A DNA stretch of 64,000 bases, from assembly GCA_017474235.1 (NCBI GenBank), contig JAFVIB010000002.1:1-64000 (forward strand), in the 5' to 3' direction. This document shows, one piece after another, positions 43,584 to 52,060 of this stretch (the stretch's first letter is position 1; every line of letters starts with the position of its first letter). Source of the DNA: Alistipes sp. Its GTDB lineage: Bacteria; Bacteroidota; Bacteroidia; Bacteroidales; Rikenellaceae. Under the pieces are notes generated by a model, which was not told the origin of the DNA, did not search any database, and saw nothing but the letters and a program-made list of their open reading frames with translations. The position numbers were made by a program, and so were the translations under genes.

Positions 43584-44759
43584 ATGAAGAGACTTTTTGT
43601 TACACTGCTTGTCTGTATGCTCGCTTTCAATGCATTTGCAGAGGAGAAGGGCTATAAGTTTACCGATGGTAAGCTCATTAAGACTACATCTGTAAAGAAT
43701 CAGTTCCGTAGCGGTACTTGCTGGTGCTACTCGGCTCTCTCTTGGCTTGAGAACGAGATTATGCGTGCCGGTGGCGAGGAGATGGACCTCTCAGAGATGT
43801 GGATTGTTCGTAATGTATATTTCGAGAAGGCTGTAAAGTATGTGCGCCTGCACGGTGCGCTCAACTTCGCTGTTGGTGGTGCATTCCACGATGTTACCGA
43901 GGGTATTAAGAAGTACGGTATCGTTCCGCAGGAGGTATATCAGGGTCTAAACTATGGTACCGACCTGCCTCACTTTAACGAGATTGATGCAGTGCTGAAG
44001 GCTTATGTAGATGCAATTATAAAGAATCCTAACAGAACCCTCACTACCGCTTGGCAGGCAGGTCTGAACGGTATCCTTGACGCATATTTCGGTAAGATGC
44101 CTGAGACTTTCGAGTATAAGGGCAAGACCTACACCCCACAATCTTTCGCAGAGTCTCTTCCAATCAATATGGAGGACTATGTATCCCTCTCTTCATTTAC
44201 TCACCACCCATTCTACTCAACCTTCGTTATCGAGGTGCCTGATAACTGGATGTGGGCAAGCGTACACAATGTGCCACTTGAGGAGCTTATGGCAGTTATC
44301 GACAACGCTATCGAGAACGACTACTCAATCGGTTGGGCTTCAGATGTCTCAGAGAAGGGCTTTAACCGCGCTAAGGCTATCGCCGTTGTTCCTGAGGATA
44401 ATGTTGATAATATGAGCGGTACAGATGCCGAGCGTTGGGGCGCAATGACAGCCAAGGAGCGCGATCAGGCACTCTATAGCTTCGATAAGCCGGGTAAGGA
44501 GAAGACCATCACCCAGCAGATGCGTCAGGAGGCTTACGATAACTATCAGACAACAGACGACCACGGTATGGTTATTATCGGAACCGCTACCGATCAGTGC
44601 GGCAACCCATATTTCAAGGTTAAAAACTCTTGGGGCGTTATGTCTCCATACGATGGCTACTACTACTTCTCACGCCCATTCGTTGAGTATAAGACCTTAT
44701 CTATTATGGTCAATAAGAATGCGATTCCGAAGGTTATTCGTAAGAAACTAGGTCTCTAA
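43584..44759 (+). CDS. Exported papain-fold (C1B) cysteine peptidase
   Basis: 391 aa with signal peptide (1-19). Related to aminopeptidase C/bleomycin hydrolase. The oxyanion Gln and catalytic Cys lie in NQFRSGTCWCYSA (Gln40, Cys46), the catalytic His in DDHGMVIIG and the Asn in KVKNSWGVMSPYDGYYYF. All catalytic residues are present. It is shorter than the 458-aa relative at 62332 and clearly diverged. Exported forms are typical of peptide-fermenting Bacteroidetes. Followed by the second copy of the structured element. Confidence 0.9.
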   Translation: MKRLFVTLLVCMLAFNAFAEEKGYKFTDGKLIKTTSVKNQFRSGTCWCYSALSWLENEIMRAGGEEMDLSEMWIVRNVYFEKAVKYVRLHGALNFAVGGAFHDVTEGIKKYGIVPQEVYQGLNYGTDLPHFNEIDAVLKAYVDAIIKNPNRTLTTAWQAGLNGILDAYFGKMPETFEYKGKTYTPQSFAESLPINMEDYVSLSSFTHHPFYSTFVIEVPDNWMWASVHNVPLEELMAVIDNAIENDYSIGWASDVSEKGFNRAKAIAVVPEDNVDNMSGTDAERWGAMTAKERDQALYSFDKPGKEKTITQQMRQEAYDNYQTTDDHGMVIIGTATDQCGNPYFKVKNSWGVMSPYDGYYYFSRPFVEYKTLSIMVNKNAIPKVIRKKLGL

Positions 44760-44763
44760 TATT

Positions 44764-45136
44764 TTATCGTGATAGCGGCACATTTTCTGCCGCTACTCCA
44801 AAACTCGACAAAGGGCAGTACCACAAAGTACAGCCCTTCGTCGTCTTTTGAAGCGAGCGTGGTAAATGCACCACTCTGACGATAAAATGGTGCAAACTAT
44901 AGTCGGAGTGAAATTTGAATTTCTGTTCTTTTCGGATTTAGGAAAACCATCGTAGATGGTACAAGAAAAAGAGAGATTGCGCGTCAAGTTTACTTGAACA
45001 GAGCAAATCTCTCTTTTTATTGTAATAGCCACACGGCTATCCTAAATCCGCAACGCACAAGAGAAACGCAGTTTCTCCGAAAGCTTTTTGCACGCCCTGC
45101 TTTTTCTCGAAAAAGCGGGCAGTTATGCGTAGCTTA
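44764..45136. repeat. Structured intergenic element, copy B (cloverleaf core)
   Basis: Fills the gap between a C1 peptidase gene and convergent gdhA; no gene. Same blocks as 4443-4956: head GATAGCGGCA..CTGCCGCTA; hairpin about 44806-44843 (CGACAAAGGGC with GCCCTTCGTCG, inner GTAC/GTAC); linker TCTGACGATAAAATGGTGCA; cloverleaf 44933-45050; tail GCTTTTT-CTCG-AAAAAGC followed by AAAAGCGGGCAGTTATGCGT and AGCTTA. Cloverleaf stems: outer 44933-44942/45041-45050 (10 perfect bp), arm 1 44946-44951/44955-44960 with GTA loop, arm 2 44966-44978/45006-45018 (13 bp) with apex TCAAGTTTACTTGA, arm 3 45025-45030/45035-45040. The stems differ from copy A in sequence but not in position. Confidence 0.8.
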
Positions 45137-45149
45137 AACGGCGTAGGTC

Positions 45150-46490
45150 TTAAACGATGCCCTGCTCGAGCATAGCTTGTGCGACCTTCATAAAGCCGGC
45201 GATATTTGCGCCCTTGACATAGTTTACATATCCGTCAGGTTGTGTGCCGTACTTAACGCATGCTGCGTGGATAGACTCCATGATGTAGTGCAGTTTGCTA
45301 TCGACCTCGGCGGCAGACCAGCTGATGTGCATAGCGTTTTGTGTCATCTCAAGACCTGATGTAGCCACGCCACCTGCATTTACAGCCTTACCCGGAGCGA
45401 AGAGGATTTCTGCCTTTTGGAATGTAGCGATAGCCTCAGGGGTACAACCCATATTAGATACCTCGGCTGCGCACCAAGTGCCGTTTGCGAGAAGTTCGGC
45501 TGCATCATCTCCGTTAAGCTCATTTTGGAATGCGCACGGAAGGGCTATGTCGCACTTAATGCTCCACGCCTTCTTATTTGGGATAAATGTTGCATCGGTA
45601 AACTTCTCGGCAAATGGAGCTACGATATTGCGGTTAGAGGCACGCAGAGCGAGCATATAGTCGAGTTTCTCCTGTGTCATACCGTTTGGATTATAGACTA
45701 CGCCGTCAGGACCTGATATAGCGACAACTGTTGCACCAAGCTCTGTAGCCTTTGTAGCTGCGCCCCAAGCGACATTTCCGAAGCCGGAGATTGCAACTGT
45801 TGCACCCTTAATGCTCTTACCAGCCTTTGCGAGCATATGCTCAACAAAGTAGAGGGCACCAAAGCCTGTTGCCTCAGGGCGGATAAGAGAGCCACCCCAA
45901 TTGATACCCTTACCTGTAAGTACGCCTGTGTTGTACTCACGAGCGAGCTTCTTGTACATACCGTACATATAGCCAATCTCGCGACCGCCTACACCAACAT
46001 CGCCTGCCGGAACATCTGTATCAGGACCGATATTGTTCCACAACTCCCACATAAACGCCTGACAGAAACGCATAATCTCTGCGTCAGACTTGCCCACAGG
46101 ATCGAAGTCCGAACCACCCTTTGCACCACCCATAGGCAGTGTTGTCAGGGCATTCTTAAATGTCTGCTCGAAGCCGAGGAACTTGAGCATTGATACATTT
46201 ACAGCCTTATGGAAACGGATACCGCCCTTGTAAGGACCGATTGCGCTGTTAAACTGTATGCGATAGCCGATGTTTGTCTGAATTTCGCCGCGGTCATCTA
46301 CCCAAGTTACGCGGAATGTAAAGATACGGTCAGGCTCAACCATGCGCTCGACGATTTTTGCCTTCTCGAACTCAGGGTGCAGGTTGTAAACCTCTTCGAT
46401 AGATTCAAGTACCTCTTGTACTGCTTGCAGATACTCACTCTCGCCCGGATGCTTGCGCTCCAGGTCTGCCATAATAGTTTGAACTTTCAT
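45150..46490 (-). CDS. gdhA: NADP-specific glutamate dehydrogenase
   Basis: Assimilates ammonium by reductive amination of 2-oxoglutarate, or runs in reverse. 446 aa, hexameric bacterial class. Active-site segment PMGGAKGGSDFDPVGKSD with catalytic Lys near residue 126; Rossmann glycine motif GFGNVAWGAA near 240. The substrate block YKGGIRFH is upstream. Reverse-strand TAACTTTG (46520-46527) is the probable -7 box. No neighbouring ammonium genes. Confidence 0.95.
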   Translation of the reverse strand: MKVQTIMADLERKHPGESEYLQAVQEVLESIEEVYNLHPEFEKAKIVERMVEPDRIFTFRVTWVDDRGEIQTNIGYRIQFNSAIGPYKGGIRFHKAVNVSMLKFLGFEQTFKNALTTLPMGGAKGGSDFDPVGKSDAEIMRFCQAFMWELWNNIGPDTDVPAGDVGVGGREIGYMYGMYKKLAREYNTGVLTGKGINWGGSLIRPEATGFGALYFVEHMLAKAGKSIKGATVAISGFGNVAWGAATKATELGATVVAISGPDGVVYNPNGMTQEKLDYMLALRASNRNIVAPFAEKFTDATFIPNKKAWSIKCDIALPCAFQNELNGDDAAELLANGTWCAAEVSNMGCTPEAIATFQKAEILFAPGKAVNAGGVATSGLEMTQNAMHISWSAAEVDSKLHYIMESIHAACVKYGTQPDGYVNYVKGANIAGFMKVAQAMLEQGIV

Positions 46491-46567
46491 ATTGTAGAAG
46501 TTTTAAGGTTTTTCCTTTACAAAGTTAATCAAAAGTTAAGAATATGCAAATATTTTGCACATTTTTT

Positions 46568-46957
46568 CTAAAGAGATACGACAAACTCCTTGCCGCAGCC
46601 TCCGAAACGATTTACCTCGATTTTATCGTTAAAGAGTGTTTTGTCGCCACTCTCTATCTTTACTTGTAGTGGGAAAGTGGTCTGCTCACCGGCGAGTGTG
46701 ACACTCTGCGGAATAGAGTTTGGGAGCAGATAGATGTAGAATCTGACCTTATTGCACGGCTCAAAGTCGAGCGATACGGTGCGGCGGCGCGACCAACCTT
46801 GCGGAGCCTCGTCGCAGTTTGAATCTATCGGTAGGGGAGAGTCCTCCGTAGAGCAATAGCCTACCTGCTCTCCCTCGCTATTTTGGAGGGAGAGGGTGAC
46901 TAAGATGTTATAACGCCAACTCTCGGCGTAAGATGTTGTAAGTAGCAGTCTGTACAT
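46568..46957 (-). CDS. Hypothetical protein, 129 aa
   Basis: No signal peptide or membrane helix; beta-rich sequence with RYNILVTLSLQNSEGEQVGY and a C terminus NRFGGCGKEFVVSL. Not recognised. Its ATG overlaps the stop of the next gene upstream by one base (TAATG), so it is translationally coupled in a three-gene operon behind the flavin reductase. Function unknown; the tight coupling supports reality. Confidence 0.65.
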   Translation of the reverse strand: MYRLLLTTSYAESWRYNILVTLSLQNSEGEQVGYCSTEDSPLPIDSNCDEAPQGWSRRRTVSLDFEPCNKVRFYIYLLPNSIPQSVTLAGEQTTFPLQVKIESGDKTLFNDKIEVNRFGGCGKEFVVSL

Positions 46958-47520
46958 TAGCTTGGTAAATCCACCTTGACCTTCTCGTACTTATAACCCA
47001 TAAGATGTAGAGCAACAGAGACTCCGAGGGCAAAGAATACCTTAACTACGCGGGCAAAGATATGAAAAGCCATAACGCTCTGTGGCTCAATGCCCTCCTT
47101 GCGGATAGCTGTCTCAGCACTCTGTGCTGCACTGCACAGAGCATCCTCCACGCGGTCGATATCTGCCTGCTTAATGCCGTTGTCAAGCATCAGGTAGGCA
47201 ACATACTCATCCATCTCGTCAAACCCACGGGCATCACGCAGGCGAAGGTATGTATTCTCATCCTCTTTAATATCCTGCTTGTCCCACAGCACTGCTGCAC
47301 CTGCACCGAAATATGCAGCCCAAGCGATAGCTGCAAGCGGATAATCTGCAATCTGTGGTACTGCATCTGCCATATAGTCGGGTGCGCAACGGTGCCACAT
47401 CTGACCCAATTCCTCCACCTCGAAGGTGTAACCGCCAAGCAGATTCTTCTCTGACAGAGCCTTTGTCAGCTGCTCGACAAGACCCTTCTCAAAATTCTGT
47501 AAATACTCCTGTTGTTCCAT
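46957..47520 (-). CDS. Conserved hypothetical protein, 187 aa
   Basis: Mostly helical; one hydrophobic segment near the C terminus (VFFALGVSVALHLMG, ~165-179) and a middle hydrophobic patch (YPLAAIAWAAYFGAGAAVLW). Acidic central part. Not recognised as a named family. It is 2 bp after a flavin reductase gene and coupled to the 129-aa gene, so the three probably act together or share expression. Confidence 0.7.
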   Translation of the reverse strand: MEQQEYLQNFEKGLVEQLTKALSEKNLLGGYTFEVEELGQMWHRCAPDYMADAVPQIADYPLAAIAWAAYFGAGAAVLWDKQDIKEDENTYLRLRDARGFDEMDEYVAYLMLDNGIKQADIDRVEDALCSAAQSAETAIRKEGIEPQSVMAFHIFARVVKVFFALGVSVALHLMGYKYEKVKVDLPS

Positions 47521-47522
47521 AA

Positions 47523-48116
47523 TTATCTCTTCTCTCTCTTCTCCTTTTTGATTGTCGAGCCCTTGACAGTCCAGCCAAATGTACCCAACTTTTCGCCCAA
47601 GGCGTAGTACTCGCCGTGAGCATAACCCAAAAGCTCTGCGCGCGAAAGGTCTAACTTGCCACTCTCAGCATCAAGCAGAGTGTCGTCAATCATCACGCCC
47701 ACAACCTCAGCAATGAACATATCGTGCGAGCCAAGCTCAAAGACCTGCTTAACCTTGCACTCGATATTTATCGGCGACTCTGCAATTGCAGGAGCAGATA
47801 CATTGTTGCACCTCTCGGCAGTCAAACCGCAGTACTCGAACTTATCAAAATCCCTACCTGAACGCACACCACACCAATCCGTAGCGCGAGCAAGGGCACG
47901 GGTTGTCAGATTTATCACAAATTCGCCGCTTTTGCGAATCATATCGTAAGAGTGACGCTCCTTGCGTACCGATATGTAACACATTGCCGGCTCGGAACAT
48001 ATAGTGCCCGTCCATGCAATAGTTATAATATTTTTCTGCCCGTCAATATCCCCACAGCTTACCATCACTGCCGGCACGGGCGAAATCATTGTTCCTGCTC
48101 TCCAATTCTGTTTCAT
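47523..48116 (-). CDS. Flavin reductase family protein
   Basis: FMN-binding split-barrel protein; members reduce flavin with NAD(P)H for a partner enzyme. 197 aa. The start NWRAGTMISPVPAVMVSCGD is characteristic and fixes the first Met. FMN-site segments: ITIAWTGTICSEPAMCYISV and HSYDMIRKSGEFVINL. No partner oxygenase is nearby; in anaerobes such proteins may be flavin-dependent reductases. The -7 box is 4 nt from the ATG, pointing to a leaderless transcript. Confidence 0.85.
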   Translation of the reverse strand: MKQNWRAGTMISPVPAVMVSCGDIDGQKNIITIAWTGTICSEPAMCYISVRKERHSYDMIRKSGEFVINLTTRALARATDWCGVRSGRDFDKFEYCGLTAERCNNVSAPAIAESPINIECKVKQVFELGSHDMFIAEVVGVMIDDTLLDAESGKLDLSRAELLGYAHGEYYALGEKLGTFGWTVKGSTIKKEKREKR

Positions 48117-48120
48117 AGTG

Positions 48121-48201
48121 CAAAGATAACAATTTTGTTGTTAAAATAACCTATTTGTTGTAGTTAAGATTTTGTATATTGAAATATTTATACTACCTTT
48201 G
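48121..48201. promoter_or_regulatory. Divergent promoters of the flavin reductase and zapA operons
   Basis: Reverse-strand TATCTTTG at 48121-48128, only 4 nt from the reverse ATG. Forward TACCTTTG at 48194-48201, embedded in the palindrome ACTACCTTTGTAGT. Confidence 0.6.
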
Positions 48202-48220
48202 TAGTATATAATGGGAGACT

Positions 48221-48514
48221 ATGGCAGAGAATAAGGTTGTACATCAGTTGGAGCAGAGTATCGATAAGATGCTCGAGCAGTACACACTTGCTACCGAGGA
48301 GGTGGCTCGTCTGCAAATGCTTACAGCAGCACAGCAGCGCAAAATTCGTACCCTCCAACAGCAACTCTCTGACACCGAGAGGTCTCTTGCGCAGGCAAAA
48401 CTTACAGAGGCAATGACCGCCGTAGGTCGTGATAATAAGGCTGCGCGCGCACAGATTAACCGTTTATTGCGGGAGGTTGATAAGTGTATAGAGATTGTTT
48501 CGGCGAGGATTTAG
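48221..48514 (+). CDS. Small coiled-coil protein preceding zapA
   Basis: 97 aa, almost entirely helical with heptad spacing (LEQSIDKMLEQYTLATEEVA and IRTLQQQLSDTERSLAQAKL). No signal peptide. It precedes zapA by 17 bp, and its size and coiled coil resemble division-associated partners such as ZapB, although I see no sequence proof. Likely part of the Z-ring apparatus by position. Confidence 0.7.
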   Translation: MAENKVVHQLEQSIDKMLEQYTLATEEVARLQMLTAAQQRKIRTLQQQLSDTERSLAQAKLTEAMTAVGRDNKAARAQINRLLREVDKCIEIVSARI

Positions 48515-48531
48515 GATGAATTTGGACGAGT

Positions 48532-48816
48532 ATGGCTATTAGGAAACATACATTTACTCTTCTTAACAAGAAGTATGAACTTGATGTTGCAGATCAGCTG
48601 GAGGAGGTCTTTCGTATGGGCGAGCGTCGCTTAAATGCGCAGCTGCTTGAGACTATGAAGGAGAAGACCGACGGCTACGACGACAGAGATTATCTGGCTC
48701 GCGTGGCTTTGGAGCTGGCAACAGAGTTGATATGCCTTGAGAGCGAGAGTCGTGGAGAGCCTGATAGCGAAGCTCTGAGAGCAATGATAGAGAAGATTGA
48801 GGCGACGCTGAAATAG
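48532..48816 (+). CDS. zapA: Cell division protein ZapA
   Basis: Binds and bundles FtsZ filaments. 94 aa; N-terminal FTLLNKKYELDVADQLEEVF is the globular head, the rest a long helix with ARVALELATELICLESES. Typical size for ZapA. Follows a small coiled-coil gene and precedes a non-coding region and rny, an order in which some bacteria place the 6S RNA gene. Confidence 0.8.
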   Translation: MAIRKHTFTLLNKKYELDVADQLEEVFRMGERRLNAQLLETMKEKTDGYDDRDYLARVALELATELICLESESRGEPDSEALRAMIEKIEATLK

Positions 48817-48819
48817 ACT

Positions 48820-49060
48820 GTTGCCATCGTTCTTTAAATACATTAGTAGGAAATACCCGCATAGATTCCTTTCGTTTTGCGAAACTGAACACTTTTTACA
48901 TTGGGGCAGTCTCATTTGTCAAAACCAGGCCCTGTAGCCGGCAACGGTGAGTACCGCGTGTACCGATGGAAGGTTGCGATTTACCAGCAGAACCCCACAC
49001 ATGACTTATTTTACAGATTCGTCATTACCTAACAAGGAATCTACTGCGGATTTTTTTTGT
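48820..49060 (+). ncRNA. Possible structured RNA between zapA and rny
   Basis: The 440-bp gap 48817-49257 has no convincing gene (the 91-codon frame at 48947 has no start context or family). The first half has RNA-like pairings: GTTGCC (48820) with GGCAAC (48942), TTTCG/CGAAA, and CGGT/ACCG. A T8 run lies near 49052. Downstream of zapA is the usual place of 6S RNA in proteobacteria, so a 6S-like RNA is possible. I could not build a full 6S fold. From 49060 to 49257 I see nothing besides leader sequence of rny. Confidence 0.3.
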
Positions 49061-49257
49061 CGTGATAATAATATACCTGCTTTCGCTACTTTATTCTCGT
49101 CAATGGGAAATACAGAAGTATGTCCCATCACCTCGAATATCAGCGAGCGTTGTATTTTCGTCACGCTGAAAACAAAAAAGTCAAAAGTGGTAGAGATACA
49201 CTTTGACAATGACAAATATTAACAAGAAAACTTTTAAACCAAACATATACTTATACT

Positions 49258-50787
49258 ATGGAATATACAATGATTTTAGTAGTTGCCGTAGTTGTTTCAG
49301 CTTTGGTTGGTGGATTGACCTATTGGTTGGTCAAGTCTCGCGCGCAGTCTATGATTCGTGAGGCGGAGAGCCAGGCTGAGATGATTAAGAAGGAGAAAGC
49401 CCTTCAGGCAAAGGAGAAGTTTATACAACTCAGAAGTGAACACGATCGTGCTGTAAACGAGCGTAATCAGAAGATTAAGGAGGCTGAGCAGCGCGTGCGT
49501 CAGGCAGAGCAGAGTGTTCAGCAGCAGCAGAAAGAGTTGGAGCGTAAGATTGCCGAGAGTGACAAGGTAAAGAGTAAAATGGAGGCTCAGATTGCCTCTC
49601 TTGAGGAGCGTAAGGCTGAGTTGGCTCAGATTATGTGCGAGCAGAACTCTCGCCTTGAGCAGATTTCGGGTATGAGCTCGGAGGATGCGAAGAACACACT
49701 TATTGAGAATATGAAAGCCGAGGCAAAGAGCGAGGCTGCTGCATATATCAATGAGACTATTGAGGAGGCAAAGCTCACTGCAACAAAGGAGGCAAAGCGT
49801 ATTATCGTAGCCTCTATTCAGCGAGTGGCTACCGAGACTGCTATTGAGAACTCTGTGACAGTGTTCAATATTGACTCAGAGGATGTTAAGGGTCGTATTA
49901 TCGGTCGTGAGGGTCGTAATATCCGCGCGCTTGAGGCTGCTACAGGTATCGAGATTATCGTAGATGATACGCCGGAGGCTATTATTCTTAGTGGTTTTGA
50001 CCCTGTGCGTCGTGAGATTGCTCGTTTGGCTCTGCATCAGCTTGTAACCGATGGTCGTATCCACCCTGCACGCATTGAGGAGGTTGTGGCTAAGGTTAAA
50101 AAGCAGATTGAGGAGGAGATTGTCGAGGTTGGTAAGCGTACAGCAATCGACCTCGGTATTCACGGTCTGCATCCGGAGCTTATCCGTCTTATCGGTAAGA
50201 TGAAGTACCGCTCTTCTTATGGTCAGAACTTGCTCCAGCACGCACGCGAGACTGCCAACCTTGCAGGTATTATGGCTGCCGAGTTGGGTCTTAATCCAAA
50301 GTCTGCTCGTCGTGCCGGTCTGCTCCACGATATTGGTAAGGTACCTGATGACGAGCCGGAGTTGCCACACGCAATTATCGGTCAGAAGCTCGCTGAGAAG
50401 TATAAGGAGAAGGCTGATGTATGTAATGCCATCGGTGCTCACCACGACGAGACTGAGATGACATCTATGATTGCACCGATTATTCAGGTGTGCGATGCTA
50501 TCTCGGGTGCGCGTCCGGGAGCTCGTCGCGAGGTTATCGAGTCGTACATTAAGCGTCTGAAGGAGATGGAGGATATCGCTCTCTCTTATGAGGGTGTGGT
50601 TAAGACATACGCAATTCAGGCGGGTCGTGAGCTGCGCGTTATCGTTGGTGCGGATAAACTCTCTGATGCTGAGTCTGAGGCTTTGTCACATGACATCGCA
50701 AAGCGTATTCAGGATGAGATGACATATCCGGGACAGGTAAAGATTACCGTTATCCGAGAGACTCGCTCAGTGAGCTACGCGAAGTAG
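49258..50787 (+). CDS. rny: Ribonuclease Y
   Basis: Membrane-anchored endoribonuclease that starts mRNA decay. 509 aa: N-terminal transmembrane helix (~4-22), long coiled coil (~25-190), KH domain with [15 protein letters not shown] (~210-224), and HD domain with [15 protein letters not shown] (~355-369) followed by HHDE. The catalytic His-Asp is intact. Ends [11 protein letters not shown] as in other members. Confidence 0.96.
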   Translation: MEYTMILVVAVVVSALVGGLTYWLVKSRAQSMIREAESQAEMIKKEKALQAKEKFIQLRSEHDRAVNERNQKIKEAEQRVRQAEQSVQQQQKELERKIAESDKVKSKMEAQIASLEERKAELAQIMCEQNSRLEQISGMSSEDAKNTLIENMKAEAKSEAAAYINETIEEAKLTATKEAKRIIVASIQRVATETAIENSVTVFNIDSEDVKGRIIGREGRNIRALEAATGIEIIVDDTPEAIILSGFDPVRREIARLALHQLVTDGRIHPARIEEVVAKVKKQIEEEIVEVGKRTAIDLGIHGLHPELIRLIGKMKYRSSYGQNLLQHARETANLAGIMAAELGLNPKSARRAGLLHDIGKVPDDEPELPHAIIGQKLAEKYKEKADVCNAIGAHHDETEMTSMIAPIIQVCDAISGARPGARREVIESYIKRLKEMEDIALSYEGVVKTYAIQAGRELRVIVGADKLSDAESEALSHDIAKRIQDEMTYPGQVKITVIRETRSVSYAK

Positions 50788-50814
50788 TATCGTACTATTT
50801 GTAGTCTATATTTT

Positions 50815-50845
50815 CAGCGGAGAGAACAGTTCTCTTCGCTGATTT
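50815..50845 (+). terminator. Terminator of rny
   Basis: CAGCGGAGAGAA pairs with TTCTCTTCGCTG (50815-50841), then TTTCTT. Confidence 0.75.
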
Positions 50846-50929
50846 CTTATATTTTGGGCTAAAAATGTTGGAAATTGGCGATATAATTATTATATTTGCT
50901 TGACTAATAATTCCAAAAACTTAATGCGT

Positions 50930-52045
50930 ATGAAAAAGGTGCTGCTCTGTGTGGTGGTTGCCCTTATGGCGGCTTGTACCACCAATGAGATTGACGAGGT
51001 CAGACTCGAAATAGACAATGGTCCGAGAGTATATGCTGTGATAGACAGTGAGGGCGGGCAGCGTGTGGAGCTAAACGACCAATTAAAGACAGTTTGGACT
51101 GCCGGAGACCAGTTTATCGCATTTGACGATGACGAGAATGTTTATGGGTGCACTTTTACAGGCTCTACGGGCGATCGCGATGGAGAGTTTACGGTAAAGG
51201 GGTTAGGATATTTTGAAGCAGAATATAATTTTCGTGGTAAACATATAGGTTTCTATCCGTATGCAGCATGGGAAGGTATTCTTACCTACAAAAGTGATAA
51301 TACCTATCCGATAATGGTTGCATCTATAGGTGCTACTCAGAATTATAAAGCGGGTAGTTATGACCCTACGACAAACTATATGATTGGTAGTAGCGATGAT
51401 GGTCAGAACTACACTTTCAGAAATCTGCATGGCTACTTGCGTCTATCGCTTACAGGAGATAAGAAGGTGAAAAAGATTGCTGTAAAGGGTAATAAAGGGG
51501 AGACTCTTTCGGGTAAGATGTTTTATGATACTTTTGAGATTGATACTTACGATTGGTATCAACCTGATGGCGACACCATAACCCTTGATTGTGGCGAGGA
51601 GGGTGTGCAGCTGACAGATAGCCCGACCGAGTTCTATATCACTATGGCACCGACTGTTTTTGAGGAGGGTATTACTGTCGATATTACCTTTACCGATGGT
51701 ACAATGTTCCCTAAGGCTACATCAAAGAGTGTAGTTGTCAGCCGTAATACAATCCAGCCGATGGCGACATTCGAGACCTCAGAGAGTGCGATAGTATGGC
51801 AGAGTGTTACTATATCTCACACAGGTAGTCAGATTACTGCGCCTATCCTTTATGGTAGCGCATCGCTTGTCGGTACAATCAATTGGGGCGATGGTAGCAG
51901 CTCTGAAATTGAGCCATACTCGTATATATATCGCTTTGCTGATGAAGAGACCTCGCATCAGGTAGTTGTCAAGGCTATGGGTGCAACAAGATTTGTTATT
52001 CACAGCTGCGAGGGTGTGTCGAAGATAGATTTTTCTAAATTCTAA
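50930..52045 (+). CDS. Fimbrillin-like lipoprotein upstream of a C10 peptidase
   Basis: 371 aa from the ATG at 50930 (lipoprotein signal LMAAC, Cys16); the more upstream ATG adds a non-signal tail. Beta-rich, with TVWTAGDQFIAFDDDENVYG and NYTFRNLHGYLRLSLTG, the ...LH..A/G.L... block of Mfa-like proteins. The end (GTINWGDGSSSEIEPYSYIY) resembles a PKD-type domain cut short. It precedes the C10 peptidase by 15 bp and may be a cosecreted adhesin. Unlike the other two fimbrillin-like genes, no short peptide gene precedes it. Confidence 0.65.
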   Translation: MKKVLLCVVVALMAACTTNEIDEVRLEIDNGPRVYAVIDSEGGQRVELNDQLKTVWTAGDQFIAFDDDENVYGCTFTGSTGDRDGEFTVKGLGYFEAEYNFRGKHIGFYPYAAWEGILTYKSDNTYPIMVASIGATQNYKAGSYDPTTNYMIGSSDDGQNYTFRNLHGYLRLSLTGDKKVKKIAVKGNKGETLSGKMFYDTFEIDTYDWYQPDGDTITLDCGEEGVQLTDSPTEFYITMAPTVFEEGITVDITFTDGTMFPKATSKSVVVSRNTIQPMATFETSESAIVWQSVTISHTGSQITAPILYGSASLVGTINWGDGSSSEIEPYSYIYRFADEETSHQVVVKAMGATRFVIHSCEGVSKIDFSKF

Positions 52046-52060
52046 TAGGGAGGATTGGTT

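Noticed and set aside
48947..49222. 91-codon forward frame between zapA and rny
   Set aside because: No ribosome site, no recognisable features, and a competing reverse frame of similar quality; treated as non-coding.
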